49,267 bases of DNA from Candidatus Nanoarchaeia archaeon (lineage in GTDB: Archaea > Nanobdellota > Nanobdellia > Woesearchaeales > SKGA01). Each line of letters starts with the position of its first letter. Position 1 is the first letter of the stretch. The notes under the pieces were generated by a model. It did no database searches, had not been told where the DNA came from, and saw only the letters and a program-made list of their open reading frames with translations. The position numbers and the translations under genes were made by a program. Positions 33,689 through 42,024 of this stretch are shown here, in pieces. The stretch is taken from assembly GCA_028691765.1 (NCBI GenBank), contig JAQUYS010000004.1, positions 1 to 49,267 of the forward strand, read 5' to 3'.

Positions 33689-34099
33689 TTAAGATTCCTT
33701 TGAAGAAGAATACAAACTATATATGCCTTCTTTTAAACTTTCTTTATCTGCAATTGAATTGTGTAACTGAGGCCTTATCAACCATTTACTTTGAGTATTT
33801 ATATCTATGAACAATATTATTAATCTAGGATTAGAAATAAATTTATCCCATTTAGAAATAAGAAAATCAACATTGTGTTTGGTGTTGTCACAAACAAAAT
33901 AAATTTTATCAAAATCAATCATTGCGATATGATTAATTAAATTTTCTAATTCATTCGAAAAAAAATACCTAACTTTTTTTTGCTCTCCTTTTTCAACATA
34001 CGTATGAATACAACTAGTTTCATCCATTTCAATTTGATTATTTTTATATTTCAAAGAATTAAAATTAATGTATGTTTGAGTCCATTCTTTTATGTCCAT
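33689..34099 (-). CDS. Unknown protein between gyrA and radB
   Basis: I do not recognise this protein (136 aa from the ATG at 34099). It is a mixed alpha/beta protein with acidic surface and aromatic residues; segments KIYFVCDNTKHNVDFLISKWDKF and RLIILFIDINTQSKWLIRPQLHNS suggest a Rossmann-like or P-loop-derived core without nucleotide motifs. The ATG at 34099 is preceded by GAGGT; a TTG at 34111 is possible but would sit before that site. Its tight place between gyrA and radB suggests a DNA-related accessory role, unproven. Confidence 0.7.
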   Translation of the reverse strand: MDIKEWTQTYINFNSLKYKNNQIEMDETSCIHTYVEKGEQKKVRYFFSNELENLINHIAMIDFDKIYFVCDNTKHNVDFLISKWDKFISNPRLIILFIDINTQSKWLIRPQLHNSIADKESLKEGIYSLYSSSKES

Positions 34100-34116
34100 A
34101 AACAACCTCAATAAAC

Positions 34117-36612
34117 TTATTCTGAAGATTCTTCTTCAATAATATCGACAAGTTCTGCACTATCATCATGTTCGGCAATAGTTGCATTTTGAACTCGATC
34201 TGCGTCTGTTTTCAATCTCATTAATCTAACGCCTTGAGTATTTCTACCTATAACATTAATTTGAGATGCTCTTGTTCGTATTATTATTCCTTGTTGAGAC
34301 ACTATTAAAATATCTTTAGAATCATCAACACCTTTTACTGCAACAACATCTCCATTTCTTTCACTACATATGATGTTTCGAACTCCTTTTCCACCACGAT
34401 TAATTAAACGATAATCATCAATACGTGTTCTCTTACCATAACCATTTTCAGTAATTGTTAAAATGGTTTCAAGAGGATTCAATAAAATCATACTAATCAC
34501 GGAATCATTAGGAGCTAAAGTTATTCCTCTAACACCTCTACTAGTCCTTCCAATAGAACGAGCATCTTCTTCATTGAATCTAACGGCTTGACCTTTTTTA
34601 GTCGCAATAAGCAATTCTTGTTTTCCATCAGTTAACACAGCATTAATAACTTTATCACCATCATCTAAATTAATTCCAATAATTCCATTTTGACGAGGTC
34701 TTGAATAAGCCATCAAATTAGTTTTTTTAACAACTCCTTTTTCAGTAGCCAAAATTAAATGATGTTCTTCATTAAATTCTCTAACAGGAATAACCGCAGC
34801 AACACATTCATTTTCACTCAAATTAACTAAATTAACTATTGCCTTGCCCTTAGATTGTCTTCCAGCTTCAGGAACTTTCCAAACTTTCAACCAATGAACA
34901 TTTCCTTTATTTGTAAAAATAAGTAAATAAGAATGCGTATTTGCAATAAACAAATGCTCAATAATATCTTCTTCTTTCGTGGTTGCACCAATAACGCCAG
35001 TACCCCCTCTATTTTGAACTCTATATGTTAACATATTTGTACGTTTAATATATCCTGAAGCACTTATTGTTAAAATTTGATCCTCCTCAGGAATTAAATC
35101 TTCAATATCTAAATCATCATCATAATAATCAATAATATCTGTTTTTCTATTATCTTGGTACTTCTCTTTCACTTCTTCAAGTTCAGTTTTAACAACACCA
35201 CGTATTTTAACCTCACTTGCTAAAATTGATTCCAATTCTAAAATTAATTTTTTAGTTTCTTCATAATCGCTCTTAATTTTATTTTGTTCTAAACCAGTTA
35301 ATCTTTGCAACTTCATTTCTAAAATCGCTTGACTTTGTTCTTCACTTAAAGAATAGATTTCTTTTAATTTTTCTTTTGCAACAGAAGAATTATCTGCTTC
35401 CTTAATTAATTTAATTACTGCATCTATGTGATTTAATGCAATTGCTAAACCTTCTAAAATATGGGCCTTTTTGTAGGCTTTCTTCAAGTCAAAAGCAGTT
35501 CTTCTTTTAACAACCTCAATTCTATGATTTAAAAAATGCACCAAAATTTCTTTTAAATTCAATACTTTAGGTTGATTATCGACAATAGCTAAAAAAATGA
35601 TTCCTGTGCCAACTTGCAATCGAGTATGTTTGAAAAGTTGATTTTGTACAACTTCTTCATTAGCATCTTTTTTCAATTCAAAAACAATACGCATACCTTT
35701 ACGATCACTCTCATCTCGAATGTCGCTAATACCTTCAACTCGTTTTTCTTTTATCTCTTCAGCAATTTGTTCAAGTAAATCCGATTTATTAACTTGATAA
35801 GGAATTTCAGTAACAATTAATTTTTTTCTTCCATTCTTTTCTTCAATGTGAGATTTACATCTAATTTTGAATTTACCTTTACCAGTTAAATACGCTTGTC
35901 TTATTCCCGCATTACCTAAAATTATTCCTCCTGTGGGAAAATCAGGACCTTTAACAAGATCAAATAATTCATCTATTTCTAAATCAGGAAAATCTAAAAC
36001 TTTAATTGAAGCATCAACAACTTCAGAAATATTATGTGGAGGAATATTCGTGGCCATGCCCACCGCAATACCATTAGAACCATTAATCAATAAATTAGGA
36101 AGTCTAGTGGGCAACACAACAGGTTCTTCTAAACTTTCATCGAAATTTGGACGCATATTAACAGTTTCTTTTTCTATGTCCTTCAACATCTCATCACAAA
36201 TTTTAGACATACGTGCTTCAGTATACCTCATAGCAGCCGCATTATCTCCATCAACAGAACCAAAGTTTCCTTGACCTTGAACTAAAGGATATCTTAAAGA
36301 AAATTCTTGAGCCATACGAACCAAAGATTCATAAACTGCAGAATCGCCATGAGGATGATATTTACCTAAAACTTCCCCAACAATTCTCGCACATTTTTTA
36401 TAAGATTTATTGAATGTGATGCCCATATCATTCATAGCATATAGGATCCTTCTATGAACAGGTTTTAAACCATCTCTAACATCGGGCAATGCACGACCAA
36501 TTATAACAGACATAGCATAATCTAAGTATGCACTTTTCATTTCATCTTCTAAAATTCCACTAACAATATGACTATCGTTAGCCTCTATTTTTATATCGTT
36601 ATTTTCGTCCAT
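34117..36612 (-). CDS. gyrA: DNA gyrase/topoisomerase IV subunit A
   Basis: Bacterial-type type IIA topoisomerase subunit that cuts and rejoins DNA. The catalytic tyrosine is in [13 protein letters not shown] (about residue 130), with [18 protein letters not shown] and [20 protein letters not shown] upstream. A coiled-coil tower follows, then a six-bladed C-terminal beta-propeller. The GyrA-box position reads QNRGGTG (533-539), off the QRRGGRG ideal at two positions. At 831 aa it is of normal length. No gyrB lies in the window. TATA element CTTATAAAG lies about 30 bases before the ATG (36640-36650), so the transcript is probably leaderless. Acquisition from bacteria is the usual explanation for archaeal gyrase. 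Confidence 0.95.
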   Translation of the reverse strand: MDENNDIKIEANDSHIVSGILEDEMKSAYLDYAMSVIIGRALPDVRDGLKPVHRRILYAMNDMGITFNKSYKKCARIVGEVLGKYHPHGDSAVYESLVRMAQEFSLRYPLVQGQGNFGSVDGDNAAAMRYTEARMSKICDEMLKDIEKETVNMRPNFDESLEEPVVLPTRLPNLLINGSNGIAVGMATNIPPHNISEVVDASIKVLDFPDLEIDELFDLVKGPDFPTGGIILGNAGIRQAYLTGKGKFKIRCKSHIEEKNGRKKLIVTEIPYQVNKSDLLEQIAEEIKEKRVEGISDIRDESDRKGMRIVFELKKDANEEVVQNQLFKHTRLQVGTGIIFLAIVDNQPKVLNLKEILVHFLNHRIEVVKRRTAFDLKKAYKKAHILEGLAIALNHIDAVIKLIKEADNSSVAKEKLKEIYSLSEEQSQAILEMKLQRLTGLEQNKIKSDYEETKKLILELESILASEVKIRGVVKTELEEVKEKYQDNRKTDIIDYYDDDLDIEDLIPEEDQILTISASGYIKRTNMLTYRVQNRGGTGVIGATTKEEDIIEHLFIANTHSYLLIFTNKGNVHWLKVWKVPEAGRQSKGKAIVNLVNLSENECVAAVIPVREFNEEHHLILATEKGVVKKTNLMAYSRPRQNGIIGINLDDGDKVINAVLTDGKQELLIATKKGQAVRFNEEDARSIGRTSRGVRGITLAPNDSVISMILLNPLETILTITENGYGKRTRIDDYRLINRGGKGVRNIICSERNGDVVAVKGVDDSKDILIVSQQGIIIRTRASQINVIGRNTQGVRLMRLKTDADRVQNATIAEHDDSAELVDIIEEESSE

Positions 36613-36693
36613 CAATCTAGTATTTCAGAAGCGCAAACTCTTTATAAGTCTTACGTCATACAACGGTTTAATAACTCTTTTTTTAACTTAGAA

Positions 36694-36864
36694 TTACATC
36701 ATTTTTTGATGAACTTGATTCAACGTTTGAGGACTGATATTATCCCTATTTATAACAAAACTTTTACCACAAAAAACACAACTTTTTCGCTTATTTAAAA
36801 ATTCCCCTCTTGGAGAATAATTCATAAAAGAACAACAATGAGGGCACCTAAGAGTTAAAATCAT
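36694..36864 (-). CDS. Small zinc-ribbon protein (56 aa)
   Basis: A short gene easily missed. It begins with ATG immediately after the ScpB stop codon (TAGATG) and ends in TAA at 36694. Two zinc-binding pairs, CPHC (residues 7-10, with an extra C11) and CVFC (29-32), form a classic treble-clef/zinc-ribbon pattern. A helix with PQTLNQVHQKMM follows. Zero spacing to scpB indicates translational coupling. The function is unknown; small ribbons like this often bind nucleic acid or a partner protein. The opposite-strand reading frame over the same bases has no recognisable features. Confidence 0.75.
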   Translation of the reverse strand: MILTLRCPHCCSFMNYSPRGEFLNKRKSCVFCGKSFVINRDNISPQTLNQVHQKMM

Positions 36865-37743
36865 CTAAAGAAAATCCTCCTCTTTATTTTGGTCTTTTTT
36901 TTCTTGTTCATCAGCAAACTCGTTCAATTCTTCTAAAGGAGTTTGAGTTTCTTCTTGAACTTCTTCCTCTTTTTTTGGTGGAACAATATCTCCATGTTCC
37001 GTCAACCTTTTTGAAATTTGATCTATTTGAGAATCAATGTCTGACAAAAATGTTTTTTGAATTTCTTTTTCCTCATTTTTTTGTTTTTTAAACTCATCGT
37101 GATTAGTTTCAGTTCCATCAGCTTCAACAATCTCCAAACCACTCAAACCTTCCACATTTTCAACATTCGAGTTTTCAGATGCATTCATTTTAATTGGTTC
37201 AGGTTCTACATCAACAATCTCTAATTCGCCCAATTTTTTAATTTGTTCGCTTCTCAATTTTTCAAAAACATCTCGAATTTCTTCATCCCCTTCAACATCA
37301 AAATATTGATAAAATTTATCAGTTATTTTTAAAACAAAACTACGCCCTTCAGGATCTTTAGTTATTAATTTTTCTTTTGTTAAAATATTAATGTGATCAT
37401 ATGCGCCTTGTCCGCGAATATCAATGATTTCTGATTGCAATACAGGACTCTTAAATGCAACAATAGCAAGAGTTTTCAATATTGGCTGAGGAAGCTCAGT
37501 TTCACTAACTAATTTTTCGATATGCTCAACATACCTACTTTTAACAGTTAATTTCCATTTATCTTCCTTAGTACTTATTTGCAAACTAGTATTTCTTGAA
37601 GAATATTCCTTCTCTAAATTTTTTAATGCTACAAGAATTTTCTTATCCGATTCATTTACAATTTTTGCAATTTCAGAAATAGCCACGCCCTTACCAGATG
37701 CAAACAAAATTGCTTCAATTTGATTTTCAAGTTCTTTTGACAT
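36865..37743 (-). CDS. scpB: Segregation and condensation protein B (ScpB)
   Basis: Kleisin-associated winged-helix protein of the SMC-ScpAB condensin. The two winged helices are recognisable in ENQIEAILFASGKGVAISEIAKIVNESDKKILVALKNLEKEYSSRNTSL and LKTLAIVAFKSPVLQSEIIDIRGQGAYDHINILTKEKLI. The core ends near residue 175; a 115-residue Glu/Lys-rich tail with no fold follows, which is longer than in bacterial ScpB. I choose ATG 37743, preceded by GGAG; a TTG at 37755 would swallow that site. The genes around it do not include a recognisable ScpA or SMC. Confidence 0.9.
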   Translation of the reverse strand: MSKELENQIEAILFASGKGVAISEIAKIVNESDKKILVALKNLEKEYSSRNTSLQISTKEDKWKLTVKSRYVEHIEKLVSETELPQPILKTLAIVAFKSPVLQSEIIDIRGQGAYDHINILTKEKLITKDPEGRSFVLKITDKFYQYFDVEGDEEIRDVFEKLRSEQIKKLGELEIVDVEPEPIKMNASENSNVENVEGLSGLEIVEADGTETNHDEFKKQKNEEKEIQKTFLSDIDSQIDQISKRLTEHGDIVPPKKEEEVQEETQTPLEELNEFADEQEKKDQNKEEDFL

Positions 37744-37755
37744 TAATATCTCCAA

Positions 37756-38349
37756 TTACCGTATCAAATGATATACATTTTTTTCTTTAACTATTTTTTT
37801 CTCTTTGATTAATTTTTCAACAAATAATTCAGTATGTTTATCTTCCATACCTATTTTTTTACTTATTGATTGAATATCACAAGGTTCTTTCAAAACCAAT
37901 AAAATAGCATTTCTAGTCATTGCATTAAAATTTCTTATTAACCCTTCGTTATCTGAATGAATTTTTTTCTGTGCAACACCAATTTCATGAAGTTTAGCCA
38001 ATAAATCATTTAGCCAATGAGTAATTTCTTTTTGTTCGATAACAACTTCATCAGGTTCAATTAATTCAATTGATGCCGGAGAAAAATTAACACATAACCA
38101 AGTAAGTTTTTCAATATTTTTAACAAGCATTTCAATTTCAGCGATAACCCCAAAAACACCACCTTCAAGTTCTTCCGCAGGCTCATATTCTTCCTTAAGT
38201 ACAACAATTTCAGAATCTTTTTTGATGTTTTCAACATATGCCTTCATAGTTGATTCTACATGTTCTTTTGGATGACCAATTATTTCAAAAATAGTATTGA
38301 TTCGTAAATATTTTTTTTCAATGTATTCTTTAATTTCTTTATCTTTCAT
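37756..38349 (-). CDS. Conserved DPANN-type protein with winged helix, upstream of scpB
   Basis: Not assigned to a named family; I recall similar proteins in Woesearchaeota as hypothetical. The N-terminus KEIKEYIEKKYLRINTIFEIIGHPKEHVESTMKAYVENIKKD begins a mixed domain. The central region (LFG-like FGVIAEIEMLVKNIEKLTWLCVNFSPASIELIEPDEVVI) has alpha/beta character. The C-terminus (DIQSISKKIGMEDKHTELFVEKLIKEKKIV) looks like a winged helix. GAGGG precedes the ATG, and a TATA box lies at about 38385-38392. It occupies the position where ScpA sits in bacteria, but I see no kleisin features. Confidence 0.7.
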   Translation of the reverse strand: MKDKEIKEYIEKKYLRINTIFEIIGHPKEHVESTMKAYVENIKKDSEIVVLKEEYEPAEELEGGVFGVIAEIEMLVKNIEKLTWLCVNFSPASIELIEPDEVVIEQKEITHWLNDLLAKLHEIGVAQKKIHSDNEGLIRNFNAMTRNAILLVLKEPCDIQSISKKIGMEDKHTELFVEKLIKEKKIVKEKNVYHLIR

Positions 38350-38404
38350 CTATATCCCTCTTTCATTCTTGACTTTAGTTTTTTTTATAAATCTATCGAA
38401 AAAC

Positions 38405-39976
38405 TTATTTTTGTTTAAAAAAGAAACCATATGCTCCCCAAATACCTAAAATAGATATACTTGCATACATTAACACATTTTTAACACCCAATTTAGTTAA
38501 ATTCCCTTCATCAACAGCATTTAAAATTATGTTTCCCGTTATTAAATCATCTTTAACAACCTCGGAAGAAATAAAACTAAAATTCTCCAAATTACTCTGT
38601 AAAATTTCTTTCTTCTCCTCTCTCAATAACAGATTTAAAGCCATTTCATTGTTCAAAATTTCCTTAAACGGCACTAATCTCGCAGATATATTCATATTTG
38701 GTAAAGCATCAAATACAAAGTCAAAAGTTTTTACACCACTAACATTTACTTTTTCAATAATAATTGGATTGTTGTTGTTTTGAAGAATCAATAACGCTTC
38801 TCCTTCTCCTTCAACCTTAACATACCAAGTCAAATTTCCTTCAGCATATTGTTTTTTAGTACTTTGATTAAGTATTTTCCAAGAACCTTTTTCTTCTTCA
38901 AAAAAGTTATTTTCCAAATAAATATTTTCATGTTTAGTTAAATTCAAACCCTCTACAACAAAAACAACTTCTTCAATTTCTTTTAATTTATTTAAATCAC
39001 AATAAAGCGAACCATAAAACTTGATTTTCCCTTTAGTTAACAAATCTAATTTCAAACTATCACAAACTTTTTTACCATCCACATTTTCGCCATTAATCTC
39101 TACAATCCTCTTCAAACCTTCATTTTTTTCAATCAACATCTCAAAATCAATGGTTTTAGAAACATAATCAAATTTAACTTCCTCTAGTTCAATATTATTT
39201 TCAATATTTGAAGAAACATAATTTTCATTCACAAAAGCAAATAATTTCTGATCACTTTTTTCCAAACCCTCTTGATACAAAGTAGCCTTAACAACAAATC
39301 CTTTTTCCAAATCTTCAAATGAAGGAGTAAACGATTTATATTCAGTATTTTGAGTAGTATATTTTGATTTAACAATATTGCCTCTTAGATCTTCCACCCA
39401 ATAACTTATTTGAAATGGTTTGGAAGTGTTTACATTGTTAAAATAAATTTTAACTTTTTCTCCTAAAACATAAATATCTTTGTCAGTGTTGATGTTGAAA
39501 AAAATTTGAAATTCTTCAGTCGTTTCATTTTCAGTTTGATTAATTTCAGGTTCATTACAAGAAACATTGTAGTTCCAACTAAGCGAGAGGTTATCTAAAT
39601 TAAAAATCAAATCATAACTTCCACTCAAGTTAAATTGCACAAAACCCGTATTTGCTTTAGTATATGAATTTATTTCCTTAATAACATTTTTTTCAACAAT
39701 AAGTTTATTTTCAAAATCTAAAAATTGAATATAATTCAGATAATAAGGATTAGGATTTGTACTATAATTCAATCTAACAATATGAAATACAGACGTTTGT
39801 TCTACATTACAAAAATCAGTTATAATTGGTTGTATTGAAAAATATTCATCTTCAATATTAAATTGTTTTAATTCATTTCCCTGAACCGCCAAAACATTGG
39901 TCAGTAGTATTAAAAAAATACTTATGTATTTTATCGATTGAATTTTTGTCATAAAATTACTTTTATTAAACTCCAA
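38405..39976 (-). CDS. Secreted or membrane-anchored surface protein
   Basis: Unknown function. An N-terminal signal sequence (IQSIKYISIFLILLTNVLAVQG) precedes about 470 residues of beta-rich, Asn/Glu-rich extracellular sequence with many possible N-glycosylation sites (NxS/T). A C-terminal transmembrane segment (VLMYASISILGIWGAYGFFF) ends in a short basic tail, so it is an outward-facing type I protein, probably with Ig-like or CARDB-like modules. I favour TTG at 39976 because AAAGGTGG lies seven bases upstream; ATG 39952 is the alternative. A longer ATG start at 40033 would put a palindrome inside the gene and is less likely. Confidence 0.75.
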   Translation of the reverse strand: MEFNKSNFMTKIQSIKYISIFLILLTNVLAVQGNELKQFNIEDEYFSIQPIITDFCNVEQTSVFHIVRLNYSTNPNPYYLNYIQFLDFENKLIVEKNVIKEINSYTKANTGFVQFNLSGSYDLIFNLDNLSLSWNYNVSCNEPEINQTENETTEEFQIFFNINTDKDIYVLGEKVKIYFNNVNTSKPFQISYWVEDLRGNIVKSKYTTQNTEYKSFTPSFEDLEKGFVVKATLYQEGLEKSDQKLFAFVNENYVSSNIENNIELEEVKFDYVSKTIDFEMLIEKNEGLKRIVEINGENVDGKKVCDSLKLDLLTKGKIKFYGSLYCDLNKLKEIEEVVFVVEGLNLTKHENIYLENNFFEEEKGSWKILNQSTKKQYAEGNLTWYVKVEGEGEALLILQNNNNPIIIEKVNVSGVKTFDFVFDALPNMNISARLVPFKEILNNEMALNLLLREEKKEILQSNLENFSFISSEVVKDDLITGNIILNAVDEGNLTKLGVKNVLMYASISILGIWGAYGFFFKQK

Positions 39977-39995
39977 TATTAAACCACCTTTCAAA

Positions 39996-40016
39996 AATCC
40001 GAAAATATTTCGGATT
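39996..40016. repeat. 21-bp dyad AATCCGAAA-ATA-TTTCGGATT between divergent genes
   Basis: A perfect 9-bp inverted repeat with a 3-base centre lies 20 bases upstream of the surface-protein TTG start and 75 bases upstream of the divergent three-gene operon. The CCG/CGG core stands out in AT-rich DNA. It has the form of a dimeric repressor site. Confidence 0.55.
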
Positions 40017-40090
40017 GTGTGATTTTCATTCATCAGTGGTGAGAAACATTTTAATACTCTTACCGGGTGTAATATTAAAAGAGGTGTGGA

Positions 40091-40756
40091 ATGGGCTTAT
40101 TTAATTTCTTTAAGAAAAAAGAAGAATATCCTAAATTGGATGAAGAAAATGACTTTTCTAGTTTAGATTTAGATTTAAAAAATCCGGAAAAACCTCCTGT
40201 TCTAGATCAAGAAACTCAAGAAAATTACTTTTCAATACCCTCTGAAGAACCTGAAATGCATGAAGACTCAAACAGTTCAAAACCTACAGAAGATTCCGAT
40301 TTAAGTTTAAATGAATTTTCTGATGAAGAAGTTGAACAATTAGAACATTCAGTTGAAGATTTGCCAGAAATAAATAAAAAGATTCCTGAAGAAAATCACG
40401 CACTAGAAACTAAATCTCTTGAAGAACCTGAACCAGAAGAAGATGCTGACGATTTATTAAGTGGGTTACCTTCATTTGAAGAGGAAATACAATCCGAATA
40501 TATGGAAGCCCCAAAATATGGTTCAGATTTTTTAAGAAAAGAAACAAAAGATTCATTTTTCGTTTCTAAAAAAACTTATTCAGACATGATTTCAAATTTA
40601 AAAAATATACAAAACACATTACAATCCCAAAATACAGATACAACTAAATACTCCACAATATTAACAAGAAGTTCAAAAGCAATGAGCAAAGGAGTAACAG
40701 ATTTAGAAAACTTACAAAACAAATTCATGGAAATAGAATCAAAATTATCGAGGTAA
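40091..40756 (+). CDS. Acidic disordered protein with C-terminal coiled coil, operon gene 1
   Basis: Not a named family. The first residues MGLFNFFKKKEE could form an amphipathic membrane- or partner-binding helix. About 110 strongly acidic, proline- and serine-rich residues follow and look disordered. The last 75 residues begin with FFVSKKTYSDMISNLKNIQ and continue as a coiled coil. The same pattern starts the two genes downstream (TFIKLEEYKEILDIVDLCK and FFVKMENVDDIRINLLESSK), so the three share a domain. GAGGTGTGG precedes the ATG, and the next gene starts two bases after the stop. Confidence 0.72.
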   Translation: MGLFNFFKKKEEYPKLDEENDFSSLDLDLKNPEKPPVLDQETQENYFSIPSEEPEMHEDSNSSKPTEDSDLSLNEFSDEEVEQLEHSVEDLPEINKKIPEENHALETKSLEEPEPEEDADDLLSGLPSFEEEIQSEYMEAPKYGSDFLRKETKDSFFVSKKTYSDMISNLKNIQNTLQSQNTDTTKYSTILTRSSKAMSKGVTDLENLQNKFMEIESKLSR

Positions 40757-40758
40757 AA

Positions 40759-40983
40759 ATGGCAACAAATCAAACATTCATAAAACTTGAAGAATACAAA
40801 GAAATATTGGATATAGTTGACCTTTGTAAAGCAAAACTATCCGACGTAAATTCAACATTAAATCAAATAGATTCAATTCGTTCAGAAGAAGCTAAAGAAT
40901 TGAGCGCTTGGCGAGATAATGTTAAAGAAATAGAATCCAAAATCTCTTCAATAGATAAAAATTTATTTAACCCAGAGGAATAA
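40759..40983 (+). CDS. Small coiled-coil protein, operon gene 2
   Basis: 74 aa. It starts with TFIKLEEYKEILDIVDLCKAKLSDVNSTLNQI and is a two-helix coiled coil throughout (EEAKELSAWRDNVKEIESKI). I recall similar archaeal hypothetical proteins with FVKIDDYKEVLD-like starts. It has no catalytic motif. GAGGTAAAA lies before the ATG, inside the end of gene 1. It probably forms a complex with its two neighbours, which share the start segment. Confidence 0.7.
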   Translation: MATNQTFIKLEEYKEILDIVDLCKAKLSDVNSTLNQIDSIRSEEAKELSAWRDNVKEIESKISSIDKNLFNPEE

Positions 40984-40984
40984 A

Positions 40985-41344
40985 ATGAGCGAACCATTTT
41001 TTGTTAAAATGGAAAATGTCGATGACATAAGAATAAACCTATTAGAAAGCTCTAAATTAGCCCTGCACAGCATGCGAATAGAAGAAAAATTAAATTCGTT
41101 AAAAGAAGAAAAATTAAAATTAAACAATATTCTAAAAGAACAACTAAAAGAAATAATATTACTTTCAACAAAATTAGAAGAATGCTTACCTCATAAAGAA
41201 TTGTTTGTTGAGAAAAAAGTTGTTGCTAAAACTAAAAAAGGTAAAAAAGCAATTGTTGTTGAGAAAAAAGTTGTTTCTAAAAATGTGGATAAAATTGCAC
41301 AAGCTTTGTCTGATATAGAGAAGAAGTTGTCTATGTTAAGGTAA
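40985..41344 (+). CDS. Coiled-coil protein with basic insert, operon gene 3
   Basis: 119 aa. Begins with FFVKMENVDDIRINLLESSK, related to the starts of genes 1 and 2, then a coiled coil (MRIEEKLNSLKEEKLKLNNILKEQLKEIILL). A basic stretch follows in which VEKKVVAKTKKGKKAI and VEKKVVSKN form an internal near-repeat, and the protein ends in a short helix. Function unknown. The stop overlaps the end of the convergent gene on the minus strand by nine bases. Confidence 0.7.
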   Translation: MSEPFFVKMENVDDIRINLLESSKLALHSMRIEEKLNSLKEEKLKLNNILKEQLKEIILLSTKLEECLPHKELFVEKKVVAKTKKGKKAIVVEKKVVSKNVDKIAQALSDIEKKLSMLR

Positions 41345-41791
41345 ATCATATGTTTTTGTTAAAGCTTTTTTAATTCTTGACCAATAACATTTTGAAAAGG
41401 TATCATTATCTAGAATTAGATTATAATAAGTACAAATTATGCCTAAATTTATTTCTACCTCTGAACTACAATCTCTGTAATTGGAAATAGTCAATTCCAA
41501 TCCTTCACAATCGGTTAATTCCACATTTATAACTTCTCCTTCATAAGGGAAATTGGTCATTATTGGCATGTGTGCTAGTTTTTCTTCTATGGTTCCGTCA
41601 GAATTTTTACAAAAATAAGAAATAGTTTTATCTGAACTTTCTTCATTTATTTCAATTCCTTCTGCTGTGAGATTTTTTAGAAGAATGTTAATATCATATT
41701 CGTTCAATTTAGGAATGTATGGTTTGTTGTTTGCATCCAGCTTTGGTTTGTTGAAGAGTTGCTCTTCAATTAAGATAGGATCGTCTTCCAT
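41336..41791 (-). CDS. Unknown acidic protein
   Basis: 151 aa, not recognised. Acidic, with a start helix-poor region and a beta-rich centre (GEVINVELTDCEGLELTISNYRDC); four cysteines are scattered without metal-site spacing. A TATA element (ATTTATAAATT) at 41812-41822 on this strand puts the start at about 25 bases, so the transcript is probably leaderless. The same TATA is palindromic and can also face the plus strand, where a structured RNA candidate begins. It overlaps the coiled-coil operon end by nine bases. Confidence 0.65.
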   Translation of the reverse strand: MEDDPILIEEQLFNKPKLDANNKPYIPKLNEYDINILLKNLTAEGIEINEESSDKTISYFCKNSDGTIEEKLAHMPIMTNFPYEGEVINVELTDCEGLELTISNYRDCSSEVEINLGIICTYYNLILDNDTFSKCYWSRIKKALTKTYDLP

Positions 41792-41835
41792 TAAGTGTAT
41801 AGTTCTAAAGGAATTTATAAATCTTTAGAAAAAGA

Positions 41836-41925
41836 GGAGTCCTCCATGTGCAAAAAAGGATGGTCCCCCCACCCGCCGAATGGGTCATGTCGCCACATCA
41901 GAGGACTATAGCTTTTTACCCTTTT
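41836..41925 (+). ncRNA. Candidate structured small RNA, copy A
   Basis: A TATA box at 41814-41822 lies about 20 bases before a GC-rich block with 32 G/C in 50 bases (41858-41907). AGTCCTC (41838-41844) and ATGTG (41846-41850) pair with GAGGACT (41901-41907) and CACAT (41894-41898). Alternatively GGTCC (41862-41866) pairs with GGACT (41903-41907). The two folds exclude each other. A T-rich run (41913-41930) could terminate the RNA. The block starts with GGATGGTCCCCCC, as does copy B at 43767, and the start-to-GGACT distance is almost the same (50 and 49 bases). No known family could be assigned. Confidence 0.45.
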
Positions 41926-41944
41926 TTATTTCAAATCAAAAAAT

Positions 41945-41989
41945 AAAGGGTAATTTACCCTCTACATTGTATTTTTGAATTGTAGAGGG
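41945..41989. repeat. Stacked inverted repeats before the Fic gene
   Basis: AGGGTAA (41947-41953) pairs with TTACCCT (41955-41961). CCCTCTACA (41958-41966) pairs with TGTAGAGGG (41981-41989), sharing CCC with the first hairpin. AAAGGGTAA (41945-41953) also pairs with TTACCCTTT at 41916-41924. The last repeat ends five bases before the TATA box of the Fic gene. Confidence 0.6.
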
Positions 41990-41994
41990 CAACA

Positions 41995-42003
41995 TTTATA
42001 AAT
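41995..42003 (+). promoter_or_regulatory. TATA box of the Fic gene
   Basis: TTTATAAAT ends 22 bases before the ATG at 42025; there is no ribosome binding site, so the mRNA is probably leaderless. Inverted repeats abut it upstream. Confidence 0.6.
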
Positions 42004-42024
42004 GAGTTAATCTTTCTAATAAAC

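Noticed and set aside
36568-36798. Plus-strand ORF opposite the gyrA start and the zinc-ribbon gene
   Set aside because: Low-complexity translation with no family features. The minus-strand zinc ribbon has CxxC pairs and exact coupling to scpB.
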